Shown: positions 37,701-50,175 of the stretch, in pieces | How the letters are laid out: each line of letters starts with the position of its first letter | Position numbering within the stretch: position 1 is the first letter of the stretch | Assembly: GCA_037957365.1 (NCBI GenBank) | Contig: JARHVA010003168.1 | Span: 726,001-790,000 of the forward strand | Origin: Torreya grandis | Lineage: Eukaryota > Streptophyta > Pinopsida > Cupressales > Taxaceae | Direction of reading: 5' to 3' | Length of the DNA: 64,000 bases | The notes under the pieces: model-generated | What the model saw: only the letters and a program-made list of their open reading frames with translations | What the model was told of the DNA's origin: nothing | Databases searched by the model: none | Translations under genes and position numbers: made by a program

Positions 37701-39790
37701 TAATAATAAACACTCTAAGTACATAGTATGTATAATGGGCATGCATGTACCTAAATGAGGGTTGCTTGGACTATGTAAGTGCATTCAAGAGATATTTTTG
37801 TTGTTAATTGTTTATTTAATACAATAAAATTTTTATGACCCTTAATAATTCCTCTTCATATCCTCCTAAATCTCTTCAAACCTCAAAACCCTATTAGTAC
37901 CTATAACCCTACAGTTACAGTCAGTATGTGCTCAAAGGGAGTCTTGATTGAGCTATCAACTTAGTTGGGTTGATGGTGTTGGTCCCTATTATAACCTATT
38001 ACATTCATATACCATGATTATTTATATACCTTATGATTCTCCTTGAGTTATCTCAACACCTGTCTAGACCCTATCCCATAGTTCTTGATTTACTTGGGCT
38101 GTCTTAAGTCTATAGGTGCCTAAATGAGGGTTAGTCTCTTAAGGGTTGGTTAGGAGAATGGGTATGGGTTTTGAGTGTATGGAAGTGAGTATTATGAGGG
38201 TAATATCACAAAAAAGTATTAGGGGTGAAGTAAATATATGATATTAAAAAAATATATGATTTTCCACAGTCATTACCATAACATTCTACTTACACCTACA
38301 GGGGGTCACTTTATATCATGGTAGTTAGAGTGGAGAAAGAATTGAATGATTTATTTAACCATAAATGGATAATATATGATTGGGAGGTATATAAGGTTTT
38401 AATGGATTTAAGGAACCTATAATTCAACTTAAAACCACCAAACATTTCCCTTCTTTATTCACTAAAATCTCTATAACATGAAGAAACTCTGCTTACAAAT
38501 TGTTTCCTTGCTCTTAGGGATTACACTTGTGAACTAGGGATAGAAATATTATGAGATTTGGGACATGTATAAGTCATTTATAACCATTTTTTCGTTGATC
38601 AGGCCAAAAGTACACTAAAATCATTCCATTTTTGACCCCTACATAGGTGAAGAAGACACTTTGACTACTTAACTTCTTAATGTTCATTCATAAAGAATAT
38701 GGGGTCAATATTAAAACCAATTCCTAGGATTATAATGGAATTATACCCCCTTCCTCTATCCAAGATATTGGACCCTCACATTCTCTCTCTTATACAAACT
38801 GAGTACAAACTTGAGGTTCTCTCTTGAGATGCCTAAGAGTTCAATAAAGAAAGAGAAATAGTTTTGGACCTATTTTGCATATTTTAGATTTGAAAATTAT
38901 CTAAAATACCTAAAAAAAGATATTATTCAATAGATAAACTCCATTTATATTGACTTGATCATACAAATCTATAAAACCTATAAAAATCTTATAAATTATT
39001 GATTTTCTACATTTTTTTATGTTTAAAGCTTTGATAAGCCATTGGAGGGTAGTATGAGGGAGTATATAAGTCAAAAAACATTTAAAAATGAGTTTTACAT
39101 AATGGGAAGTTGAAAATTCATGGTTTCCCATGTGTGGGGTCCGTTTGATGAGTGAGAAGTGGATTTGACCCCTAAAATGAACCTTTTATGGATATGAAAT
39201 CATCCTATGATGGATTTATGATGGATATGGGACTCTTTGGATGCCATTAATAATATAATTAATAATAAAACACCTAATTTACAAAATTTATAACATGAAA
39301 GTGACTCATTTGAGATTTTGAGGACCATTTGATAACTTGAAAGGCTAATCAAGACTTGAGATAGATTTGAATAAATAGATAATGAAGAATAACCTTCAAC
39401 ACATCATTATTTCTCAAATTAAAAAAAAAATGGTTTAGATACCCTTCAAATTGATATAAATGTCTCTCTCATAATAAATGGCTTGAACTAATCTTAAATT
39501 TAATGAGAACTAACAACCTTAACTTTGTCAAATTACCTTAACCTCTTCTAAATATCCTTAATTTTGTCAAACATAGAAAATACCACTCTCTAGGCTTCAT
39601 GGGACATTGACACCCTTATAATCACTTCAAGGAACATCATGATAGATTAACACATCCTCTAAAGGCTCAAAATATCTATGACTTGATGACTTCATAAGAG
39701 GGATCTAACATATAACATAAAACCTCTAATAAGTGATAAAATATTTCCAAGGAGAATTAGGAGACCATGAAAAGATATAGATCATCATGT
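34744..39790. other. Non-coding, LTR-like debris
   Basis: No coding domain seen. A module around a 'TTAATGATGGTTCATAAAG' core (35800) recurs near 35975-36010 and 38670-38700, and resembles a block of the long Copia LTRs (6990, 23680, 29820). A CCTGTAGGT/CCTACAGG motif appears near 37364 and 38294. These suggest decayed LTRs of related families, but I could not define ends. Confidence 0.4.
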
Positions 39791-39799
39791 GTAAGATTG

Positions 39800-40233
39800 G
39801 ATTGGTTTCATGGGATTTTATTTTATTTTATGGGTTGACATTTGGTTTGGGAGGATAAATTGTCAACACTTGGTGAAGAAATCATGAAGAGTGTCAAAAT
39901 CACTAGCATTTAGGATGATAAGTTCATTTTCTAGTTCATGACCTTTCATTACATATTGCTTCCCAAAGATATTTTTAAAAATGGTCCAAAATTAATTAGG
40001 TGATTTGGTAGGTTAAATATGAAGAGGAGATTAAGATACAAAGAAATACAAAACAACTTATATTTTTTATCACTATGATTATACCACTTATTTTTTTCTA
40101 TATCTATAGTTGGTTGAGTCTATAACCCCATTAGAATGTGATACAAACCTTTTCTCCTTAGAATAATTTGCATTTTAATTTTCCATTCATGATAATTAAG
40201 TGGTATTATAGGGTTAATTAAATATGTCTCCAT
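39800..40233 (-). pseudogene. Isolated Copia gag N-terminal fragment
   Basis: Minus strand from ATG at 40233: METYLINPI, NYHEWKIKMQIILRRKGLYH, one stop, then TIDIEKNKWYNHSDKKY. After a frameshift come IFGKQYVMKGHELENELI and LNASDFDTLHDFFTKC near 39870. This is the N-terminal half of a plant Copia gag. It ends about where the gag of the 12072-14660 element begins, and the two may be related families, but no pol, PBS or LTR is recognisable around it. Confidence 0.75.
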
Positions 40234-40537
40234 TTTGTGTATAAATTAAGTGTAGTGGCTGTAATTATTTTTGAAAAATGAAAGTGCAAGCAAAATGGAA
40301 AGTGACTTAGAAAACATAGTACATGCCTCTTGAACTATGAAATGGTGATCCCCACCAGAATTTTCTAAATAATACAAAATCAAAATACACTGGTCACATC
40401 CAATAATTCATCTAGAGAAACCATTGAAAATGTTAAAATAATTTTTTTTGTAAGACAAATTGAGTATGTCAAGCTAAAAAATAATGTATCCAATAAGAGC
40501 ACACAAAATGTGGGAAATAAAGAAGAGAAAAAAATTA

Positions 40538-40606
40538 TGGTAGGTAGACAAACCCCATCATAATAAAAAATTATTTTTTATTATGATGGGGTTTATCTAC
40601 CTACCA
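40538..40606. repeat. Near-perfect hairpin (33-base arms, 3-base loop)
   Basis: Arm 40538-40570 is the reverse complement of 40574-40606 with a single mismatch, around the loop TTA. The arms contain GGTAGGTAGACAAACCCC and its complement. The palindrome stops sharply at both ends. It could be a tiny foldback element, a recombination relic or a short hairpin RNA source. No transposase-type termini or clear TSD are visible. Confidence 0.95.
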
Positions 40607-42177
40607 AACTGGACCTCACCCTCTAGTCTTCATCTAGTGAAAATATGAAGAGTTTGAATTAAAAAACCTTAATATTACCCAAAATATATTATTTTTATAA
40701 AAAAATCTCCCTTGGCAATATAGCTTCCAATCAATGTTTTTTTTAAAGAGAAACATTTAACAAAATATTTAACAATATTATTTAAAAAAAATCCTCCATT
40801 TTTATAGGACACTCCTCTTAAAATGATACCCCCACCCTTCATATAAATTTCCACCTTACATTTAAATCTTCATCCCACCTTTTATTTATTAAAACACCTA
40901 AAAATGCATATAATGTTATAAAAAGGTAATATTAAAAACTAAAAATCCCACCCAAAAGTCAAAAAAGGAAAATCCATTGAATAAATAGAGAATACCATTT
41001 TTTTTGCCTTGAGTGGTTTTTGAACTAATTCATATGCAAAAGGAGGTATTGTTCAAGAAATAAAAGTTTACCATCTAATCAAAGGAATCAAAGGGCCAAG
41101 TGGGGATATTTTTAGGTTGTAGAAGGAATAAGGAAACTAGAACATGATTTAGAGGTGAGATTATGTAGAATGTTGGTCATTAAGGAGATAAAGTAGCTCA
41201 ATGAGAAATCAGTTGAAACCATAATGTGAATGGTGATCATATGAAATTTCCATACCATGTAGTGATCCAAAGACATAGGGAAAAGTGTAGGTTACAATAG
41301 TAAATGTTATTTGACTATGTACAGGTAGTGAGAGGTGAAAAACTAGGCCATGAAAGGATATTGATCCAACCAGGGAATGAAATGAGGCTAAATAATGTAT
41401 TTAAAGGTGCCTCTATGAAGTAATAACCTTGTATAAAAAACCACCTCAAAAAATATTAATACCCCTATTTTTGTAAAAAAAAGACCCCTACATTCAAAAA
41501 TCACCTGATTTGTTTTTCAAACCCTCTAAAAATTCATCACACTATATGTAATTAAACTCTAGATTTCAAAATAACACTAATAACATAACCATACATGATT
41601 ATAAATGTGACTCTAATAAAATATTGAGGTTGATTCCAAGGTTTGGATAAGTTTAATACATGAGTAGAGTGAACACATGAGATAAGAAAGTGCACAATGA
41701 TAGGTTATTTCTATACTTTCATTTAACCAGTCAATACATTGGTGTCATTTTCTACCAGGGCCAATGTGCAAGGCTATATGTAATGAGATGTTGGATATTT
41801 GAGTTAATAGTTCATTATTTGGGGGGTTTTTACTCTAATTTTGATATCTAAATCTAAAGGGTAGCAAACAAGATTCTAATCCTATGTTTCAGAAAAAGGT
41901 AAATCTAGAAACTTTTGCTAACTAAATATCCCCTATAGCATTACTTATTAAAAAGATTATTTAGTTCACACCATTAACATCTAGAACTTAAACATCTGGT
42001 TTAAGACACTACAATGTCCTCACTTGGCTTACCCAGCTGGGTCAAATAGTTTTTTATTTTATAATGTGAGAATGTTGATTGATTATTATCACCTAAACTA
42101 CTTCTTAACAAATTTTAAATATGGAGATGATTTTTTAGTCAACAAACTTTTCTATTAACTTTACTCTTATGAGAATT
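40607..42177. other. Unassigned AT-rich spacer
   Basis: I recognise no domain, repeat boundary or RNA gene here. Homopolymer A/T runs are common. Confidence 0.4.
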
Positions 42178-42376
42178 GAAAGACACACTTTGCATAAATG
42201 AAACTCACTTTACATTTAACTGAAACAAACTTTGCATTTAATGAAATCACACTTGCATTAAAAGAAACACATTACGTTAAAATGGAAATCATACTTTGCA
42301 TTGAAAGGGAAATCACACTTGCAGTAAAATGAAATATCCCTATATCAAAAGAAATATACTTTTAAACTATAAACTA
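42178..42376. repeat. Degenerate 21-23 bp minisatellite
   Basis: About eight or nine units, each starting GAAA and containing a CACACTTTGCATTAAA-like core: starts near 42178, 42200, 42222, 42243, 42264, 42285, 42308 and 42330. Units are diverged. It probably lies in or next to the Gypsy 3' LTR. Confidence 0.7.
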
Positions 42377-43483
42377 GAAATACCAGTTATCCTAATATTC
42401 AAAGAGAAGTGGGACCTTGATCCTTCCTTTAGAATATGATTGGTTTTAACTCAGTATTATAATAGAATGTTGTACTTTATTAATAATTCATTATCAAAAA
42501 GAACATATACAAATGTTATAAATTCTACTACAAAGTTACACTTGAATATTTCCTAATTTTCTTTTCTCTCTATTTCCTTGTAATGAGAAGGAGACATGTA
42601 CTTAAAGCACATCTCAATGACTATCTTCAGGATACAAAATTTGGTGATCTAAAGAGACAAATCCTCTTATTCTAAATAGAAGATCTAGGAATCAGATCTT
42701 ACTCTTATAAGCAGCATTGGAATGGATTCAACTAATAATAGACCAAGTATAACTAACATATATCTAAAGAGATTATGTCTAGATTTATAAAATATAAATA
42801 TATTTATATCCAGATCATTTTAGACTATTAATATGAATAGTAATGTCTAAAAAAAGATATATAAAGAGGGAATACATATATATCTTTAGAGTTACTATAT
42901 TAATATACAGAGTATAGTTGGGAAGCTTCAGAGTGCATCTAGGTGTCTTCAGAGCATGGCTAGATAGGTCTTTGGAGATTCATCAGAACATCTTTAGAGA
43001 TTTGTCAGAACATCTTCAGAGCTACCTAGGTGGATATTTATAACTTTGATATAATGTCTTAGGATATACTTGGTAAGTATTTGGAGCTTCAACATAACAT
43101 AATTATAGCTCGATAGAGCATTTTTAAATTTGCTTACATAGATATTGAAAGCTCCACTAAGGATCTTCATATATCACTATGTTCTATGTCGAGTCTTCAA
43201 AACTATTTCCAAAAAGGTGTTCTTAAAATTGTTGATGATTTTTCAAAAGCATCCTTCCATAGATATGTATCTTTGTATTCAAAACTAAACTCATTTCATC
43301 TGAGTTAGACATAAATAATAAGATAGATAATAAACAATGTATCATATATAAATAAAATATAATTTCACTCATTTCATACTTAGATGAGACCTTAAATATT
43401 AAATGTAATTTAGTATATAACTAAGAGGCAACACTTATGGATAGTTTATATGAGATATAATGAGCTATATATAATGCTCATCA
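42377..43483 (-). mobile_element. Probable 3' LTR of the Gypsy element (outer end not found)
   Basis: The minus strand starts TGATGAGCATTATATATAGC at 43483 directly after a purine tract, as an LTR should. The far end was not located, so 42377 is only the limit of the minisatellite. Within it, 42920-43040 carries repeated CATCTTCAGAG/CATCTTTAGAG motifs. Confidence 0.5.
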
Positions 43484-43498
43484 TTTTTCCCCCACACT
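43484..43498 (-). other. Polypurine tract of the Gypsy element
   Basis: The minus strand reads AAGTGTGGGGGAAAAA next to TGATGAGC. Its position downstream of the last ORF fits the plus-strand primer of a minus-strand Gypsy element. Confidence 0.65.
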
Positions 43499-44349
43499 TT
43501 ACCTTTTACAAGTCCTCTTACAAACTAGGGGAGAACTATTCTTTAATATAGGAGTCTTAATCCTAACCATTGGCTGAGATCATAAATTTGAAAATGATGT
43601 CCCCATTCAAAATGATTTCTAGGTAGAAGCCCCAATTTCTCTTACCACAGTGTGTAACCATGCTTAAAATTCTACCTTTGACTTATTATGTCAGTTCTAC
43701 CAAGGAAACATGGGATAAATAAGAATAGGTGGCCCAAATCTCATGCCAATCCAAACATATGACCCTTATTCTTCCAAAATCCAAGTGATAATCTACTCAA
43801 GTTCCCTATCTCTCTAGAGACTCTAACTGATGATAGTGGGAGTTATGACTTCCTTACATTTCAAGGTAATAGGTAAAGTCTCCCATCTACCATACTTGTT
43901 TTGATAGAGTTGGAGGAATATTGGCTGATAAAAACTTAGAAGGATACTACATTTTCTCTTACTAACTCATGATACTTATTTTTCATGAACATGTGATACT
44001 AAAGATGGAAGGTAACAAGAAGTTTGTGAGCTTCTAGAAACTGGGGTCTTATACATAAACCTATAGTATTATGTAGTTATAAGAATTAATTATGTGCGTA
44101 CTCCAAAGTAGTTTTATTTATCATAGTGGAAAGGAAATTATGTAATTGTATTTATCCCACAAACAAGTTAACCAAAAATCTAAATTGGTGTCCCAATAAC
44201 ATGTTACAAAGATAAAACTCACAAATTTGATCTTATCTTTTTGTAGTACTTTTAAGAAAGATATCCATGAATATGTTCATATTTAATGACATGGGGGAAG
44301 CCAAGATAAATAAATTTCATTTTCCACTAATAAAACTATTCATGAAGAA
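43499..44349. other. Spacer between extra ORF and polypurine tract
   Basis: No convincing reading frame on the minus strand; nothing else recognised. Confidence 0.35.
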
Positions 44350-46090
44350 ATAAAACATACATAGAAGAAGGTTTTCTACAAGATAATAATTTCTCAACAA
44401 TTTCACAAACAATTTGAATAGAAGCTTGAGCCTGCTATAATTGTTGTTGAGACACTATTTTGATTCTGGCACTCTCTACTTCTAACTTTTGATTCTTATT
44501 CTTAAATTTATTCCAAATTAAAATAAACTCATGAAGGTGTAGTGAAAAAGGAGAAATACATCTTATGGTTTCTTTAGTATGTACAACTATCTCCCTTATT
44601 TCCTTCTGCATGGCCTATATGGCAGCTTCCAATTTAAATTTTTGAGTTGTCATCTCCTGTATGTGAGTGTTTCATTGACCAAGAAATACATCCTTATAAT
44701 AAATAGTGTGTTTTAGATTATCAATCTGAGCATCCTTAATTGTAATGGAATTTTTTAAAGTGTTAAGTTCATGAGATTTCGAGAATAATTGATTATGAAT
44801 TCTAGTTTATTCAACATTAACTACTGTTATAATCACTTCTTGTGATCAAACTTGGGTAACAAAATCTTCATGTCACTTTTGTAAAATATAAATGTTTGGT
44901 CCTTACCTTCAAGGTCAATCTAAGAAAATATAGCTCTATATAATATTTATAAATAGTTTCTTCATGTTGTGATAGGGTCACATCATGCTACAAATCTTTG
45001 TCTTTATGAACATGCTGAGGAGAAAAAAAAGCTTCTTCCATGAGTGGAGATTTACCCTTATCAACTATGGAAGGTAAGGGTTGTTATTCTTTAGGTGAAA
45101 TATTTTGTGTAGGGGTTTATGTTTTTTCAATTATCTACTCAACATATATAACTTATATGGAATAAGTAAAGCTTAAACTACTCAAAACTTTAGATGTTTG
45201 TACCTCACCTTCTTCTTTCTCTGGGAGAATCACCTAATAACTTCATCATGGTTTGAAAGATGGGGTAGGGTTTTTTTAGATAAACCCTCATTTTATTTTT
45301 TGATCTCCTTCAAAACATCTTTGGAGCTATAGGTGTTGAAGACGGACCTTCCTCTATTCTTTCTATTATGGGAGGAGAAATAGGAAATTGTAGTTTATTA
45401 CCAATAATTTTGAGTCAATTTTGAAGAAATGAAGACCAAGATTTCTCACCCTTTGGTTTATTTAGGAAATGGTGTTGACATATGAGATGAATTAAATCAT
45501 GATGTTTAATTGACCCAATGCCCCTTTTCAATTTATGAGCTACATGATGGATAACATGGTGAAGATAAGAAGGTAGGTTTACCTAGCACTCATGTTTGGT
45601 AACTCCTTTCTTTAGATGAATGAGAATTCACATAGTGTCACCATCAACCACATTGAACTATCCATCAAAAGTGAGGTATTTCATGATCCAATATGCTATA
45701 ATATTCCATGGAGGTCGAAGATTGTCCCAAGTGATCCCTTTAGCAATGCCTTATGGAGTCTTGGCCAAATTAAGATGGGGTTCATTTTCATCAATGAACA
45801 TTTGAATCAAATAAAAAAATCAATTTGTTAGTAAAAACCATGCCTTATTTAAGAATCCTTGAAATTTTAAAGATAACAGAGGAATCAATAAAAATATGTT
45901 CACCTTGGACTATAGAATGATCTTCATCAAATTTTTCTAAAAAACTCTTGAATAATGTTCTCTTGAAAACCCTAGAATGTCTTCAAGAAATTAAGCCATC
46001 CTACTATTTCATAAATAACCCTAGCAGATTCATCTTGTAAAAGAAGTTTTTATGACTCTGATTCACTTCTCTTTTTACCCCCATCTTTCT
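44350..46090 (-). pseudogene. Extra ORF in the env position of the Gypsy element
   Basis: The minus strand downstream of integrase holds a decayed frame: RVIYEIVGWLNFLKTF, EFLEKFDEDHSIVQGEHIF near 45930, TWDNLRPPWNIIAYWIMKY near 45700, VNLPSYLHHVIHHVAHKLK near 45560, and further on a helical, charged stretch (WNKFKNKNQKLEVESARIKI) near 44500. Athila-like plant Gypsy elements carry an extra ORF here, often labelled env-like or putative plant transposon protein, with similar spacing of aromatic and Pro residues. I see no signal peptide or transmembrane segment, so an envelope role is not supported. Several stops at likely Gln/Arg codons. Confidence 0.5.
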
Positions 46091-46860
46091 ATTTGTCTAT
46101 AGTATTCTTAAAAACTTGCTTGCATGATCAAAAATTGAGTTCAAAATCATATAGAGTACTGAGTAAGGCAAGGAAGTTGGGACATGATGCAAAAATAAAT
46201 AATAATAAAGGGATAAAAAGGGTGGCACATGTGTAATGATTAAGAAGTACCATGAAATTATAGTAGAGATGATGGCCAAGCACTTCAGAGCAATCAAAGT
46301 TTTAATGAGGGTGTACTTTTGGAGTCAACATCAATTATGTGGTATGAAAGATCATACTTGGTGGCACGTGAAATGATATTTTCAATTATTTACACATTAA
46401 GACTTATCTTTTGAAAAGGTATTTAGAATAACCACACATCAAGTCTTGAAATTAGGAAATAGTACTTTTTTTAGTCATATCCAAGTGGCATCAAAGGAAC
46501 TTTTCCATATTTAGAAGTGTTATCTGCCTAATGGTCATACATGCAAAACATTAAAAAAATGTCTAACATATTGGGAAGGAATTACAAATATAATTATATT
46601 GTAATGATCCATGCTTATCTCCTAAATTTGAAATGTGTCCAATAAGGATAAATAATTTTAAGAAGATAAGTTGGATAACAAGACAATAGTTCATGTTTAA
46701 TGCAAAAGTTACATCTAAAAAGTGCCATTTTTGGTTTTCACTTTTTTGTGGTTTTTTAATTTTTAATTTTTATATATTTTCTTATATTTTAAAACTTTAA
46801 AGGGAGGATAACTACCATTTGTTGGTTTTAGATAGTCCCCCTTATTAGATGTCTGCTACA
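46091..46860. other. Spacer between integrase and extra ORF
   Basis: No recognisable domain. The minus-strand ORF at 46297-46097 is hydrophobic and of low complexity, and I do not support it as a gene. Confidence 0.35.
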
Positions 46861-46869
46861 AAGATCATT

Positions 46870-48190
46870 TATCCTTAGTGGAAGAACCAGGTTCTTCTAT
46901 AAGGTCAAATTGGTCTTGATTATGTTTAATGAATTCTTCCCTACTGAGAGGTCTCCTATACACTTTAAGTATATGACAATTAACCAAAAGTGTCCTTTGG
47001 TCACAATAAATTGGTTGATGTTAGATATAGCCATTGTTATTAATAATTTTGATCAAGTATGGCCCCAACCATCTTGTCTTGAGCTTACCCTTAAAATGTT
47101 AGAATTTGAAATCAAATAGAAGCACCCAATCACCCTATTGAAACTATTTTTATATGATATGAGAATCATGCCACTATTTTTGTTACTTATAGATCATGCT
47201 AGTTCGAGTGAGTGCATCCATTCTTAATTCATTCATCCCAATTATTTACATGATTCTTTCTTTTTGTGCTTCATCGAGATTAATTCCCATATCAGTTGTT
47301 GTCTTCAGTGTCTACAGCTTAAACTCTATAGAAAAAAAAGGTTTATTTCCAAAAATAATTTAATATGGAGAGAATCTTATGTTAGTCTTCCATTTTGTAT
47401 TATATTCCCAAATTACTTTAGGTACTCTATCTGCCCAATCTTTCTTGCTATAATTCACTATTATTTTCACAATGTTTTCAATCTCTCAGTTGGTGACCTC
47501 CACTTTCCCATTATCTAGGGGGTGATATGATGAGGATTTATAATGATTTATTTGGTAAAATTATATAAAATCCTTGATCATGTTAGACATGAACTAAGCC
47601 CCTTGATTAGAAATAATAAATCTAGGAGCTCCAAATCTCAACATGATCATATGATATAGGAAATCAATAACTATTTCCTCCCAAAAAAAGGTGAGTGCAT
47701 GTAATTCATCCCACTTAGTAACATAATTATTAAATACTAATAAATAGTTTTTTCCTTGAGATGGTGGTTTGATTGATCTAACAAAATCCAAATCCCATTT
47801 CTCAAATAGTTTTAAAAATATTTGAGGATGGAGAGGGATTTCTAAGGATAGAGTAGGCTTACCCATCCTTTGGCAAAGATCACATTACCATACAAAACTT
47901 TTTACAATCTTATAAAGAGATGGATAATAATAACCTACACCAAGAATCCTATGAATGGTTTGTTTTGTTGAATAATATCCTCCTCCTAGTTCACTATGAC
48001 ATGATCTTATGATGGCAAATACTTCATCTTCTCTGACACACCTATGAAGTACATTATTAGGTCTAATTTTAAATAATATGCCTTTAAACCATTTTAAATT
48101 AGAACTAGTTCTAATCAAAAATTTTCTTTCTTTATAATTAAATAAATGAGTAAACTTCCCTATTGTCAATAAATTTACCATGTATGAAAA
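46870..48190 (-). pseudogene. Ty3/Gypsy integrase
   Basis: Order on the minus strand: RCVREDEVFAIIRSCHSELGG near 48040, the zinc domain with CDLCQRMGKPTLS near 47870 (one His replaced by Tyr in GGYYSTKQ); core with WDLDFVRSIKPPSQGKNYLL near 47790, RFGAPRFIISNQGA near 47610 where the usual DQG Asp is Asn, and DNGKVEV near 47500 retaining the Glu; and a C-terminal KGKLKTRWLGPYLI near 47090, the GPY/F module, followed by KVYRRPLSREEFIKH near 46920. It would insert the element's DNA. No chromodomain is seen after GPY/F, which fits the Athila/Tat side of plant Gypsy. It is broken by many stops, and the loss of the core Asp would itself inactivate it. Confidence 0.87.
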
Positions 48191-49640
48191 CCATGGGTAG
48201 TATGTAGATATATAAAATAGCTATTCATCTAGAAAATAATCCTCCATAGGTTCACATTCACTTGTAGTGATCAATCTAGATAAAAAGTCAGTAACAACAT
48301 TATACTTTCTAAGTTTGTCTATAATGGTAATGTCAACTTCTTGTAATAGTAGTAGCCATCTAATAATTCTACCACCTACTACCAGTTTATTCATTAAGTA
48401 CTTAATAATTGAATGATATTTATAAATAAATACCTAATAACTAGTAATATAATGTCTAAACTTTTTATGGCATAAACAATAGCAAGAAATTATTTTTCTA
48501 TGGTAGTGTAGTTTTTATCTATGGGAGTAAGATTCATACCAATATAATAAGTGGAATACATTTTCCCTTCCTCATCTCTTTGTCCTAGAATTTACCCTAG
48601 TGCATTATTATAAGCGTTAGTATAAATATGAAAAGGTTATTCCCATTTAGGTCCTTTCAAAATTGGATCAGTCATAAGTTTGTTTTTTAATGTTTTAAAA
48701 TCTTCTTGACACTTATCATTGCATACAAACTCATTATCTTTTATTAGCAAGGAAAACATAGGTACAGCTATTTTGCTAAAGTCTTCAATAAATCTTCTAT
48801 AATATCCTACATGATCAAGAAATTTTTTGAGATATGTTTGTGTTTGAGGAATGCAGAGACTAAAAATTACCTTAATCTTCTTGGGATCCACTTTAATTCC
48901 TTGAGAAGAGATATGATTTCCTAAGACTATCCCTTCATTAGCCATTATTACACACTTATCATGACTCAAGGATACTTAGTGTTATTCACATCTAGTGAAC
49001 ACTTTATCTAAATTACTCAAGGCTTCATCAAATGTGTTTCCATGGATAGTTAAGTCATCCATGTGTATTTTCACATAATCAGTTGTAAGATCAAAAAATA
49101 TGGCTAAAAATGCTCTCTAAAAGGTAGCAGGTGCATTGCACAATCCAAAAGAAAGGACTATATAAGAAAATGTTCCCTAGGGGTAGGAAAATGTATTTTT
49201 ATCTTAATATTTAGGGGATATTATGATTTAATTGTATCCATTGATTCCATTTAAGAAAGACAAGTATAACTTTCCTACCAAGTTATCCAGAACTTGATCA
49301 ATAAAAGGCAAAAGAAAGTAATCTCTTATAGTGGATTTATTTAGTTTTGTGTAATCTATGTAGACTCTCCATTTTCCATTATTTTTTAGGTAAAATTACA
49401 AAAGGTGAAACACATTGACTATCAAATATGGGGTGAATGAACCCAACTTCCAATAGTTTTTCTATCTCTATCTTTATTATTTCTTTCAAGGATGGGTTAA
49501 TTCTCCAGTATGGTTGCCTAACTAGTCTAATAGCTTTAGTGTAAATGTGATGGGTAAAAAAACTAAGATGTATTCCTTTCATATCACTATAACCCAAAGA
49601 GAAGGAATTTATGTGTTATATGAATACATCAAACACTTTA
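48191..49640 (-). pseudogene. Ty3/Gypsy reverse transcriptase and RNase H
   Basis: Minus strand. RT starts near 49597 (GYSDMKGIHLSFFTHHIY, RINPSLKEIIKIEIEKLLEV, QCVSPFVILPKK), continues with FGLCNAPATF near 49140, the catalytic box read as HMDD instead of YMDD near 49060, and 48969-48637 (NEGIVLGNHISSQGIKVDP, DHVGYYRRFIEDFSKIAVP). RNase H follows: IYTNAYNNALG near 48620, with Asn for the first catalytic Asp; TTIEKXFLAIVYAI near 48490; RIIRWLLLLQEVDITII near 48350. Domain order and sequences are of the plant Athila-like type. Stops and shifts throughout. Confidence 0.88.
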
Positions 49641-49984
49641 CTTTCTTATTAGTTAGTTAACCAGCTATTGATATTAAATAGTTTATCGAGATGGATGGAA
49701 ATTTGTTTAGTATATGTAATGATGGAATTTAATTACTTGTATTCAATCATTAAAAATTTTAATGGACATAGATGTGGTAGTATAATATGAAATGTAGACA
49801 CATCCTTATAAAAGGTTTCACTTTTGGAGAGTAGATTGGTTAGTGGACAATGAAAAGCATTTAAAAATGAATTCTTCCCCTCTTGAGCCTAATCAACTAT
49901 GGCTTGTTAGATATCTTGTGGACCAGATAACATGTTTGGGGACTTATGACATTATATTAGTTCTTATTAGTGAATATAAATTCT

Positions 49985-50175
49985 TCTCATTCATAATTTT
50001 TAATTTTCAAAGCTAATCTATTAGTCTTTCAAGCTAAGATTTAAGTCTTTAGAGCTAAGCTATCAGTCTTCAGAGCTAAGCTATCAGTCTTCAAATCTAG
50101 ACTTTTAGATTTCAGAGCTAGGCCATTAGACTTCAGACTTAGGTTGTCAAACTTTGGAGCTAGGTTGTCTTGGTC
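49985..50175 (-). repeat. 21-bp tandem repeat encoding heptads
   Basis: On the minus strand a 21-base unit recurs about eight or nine times and encodes a seven-residue unit close to DSLALKT (DNLSLKS, NGLALKS, KSLDLKT, DSLALKT twice, NRLALKI). Hydrophobic positions are spaced as in a coiled coil. The best preserved units are around 50060-50100. It lies between protease and RT in the frame that continues from HVQEFQE upstream. Two units carry stops. Confidence 0.8.

Noticed and set aside
40538..40606. microRNA precursor
   Set aside because: The 3-base loop and almost perfect arms do not fit typical plant precursors and there is no expression evidence; kept only as a hairpin.
45616..45831. Overlapping plus-strand ORFs of 71 and 61 residues
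   Set aside because: The minus strand here carries the better supported extra ORF of the Gypsy element with familiar spacing; the plus frames are shadows.
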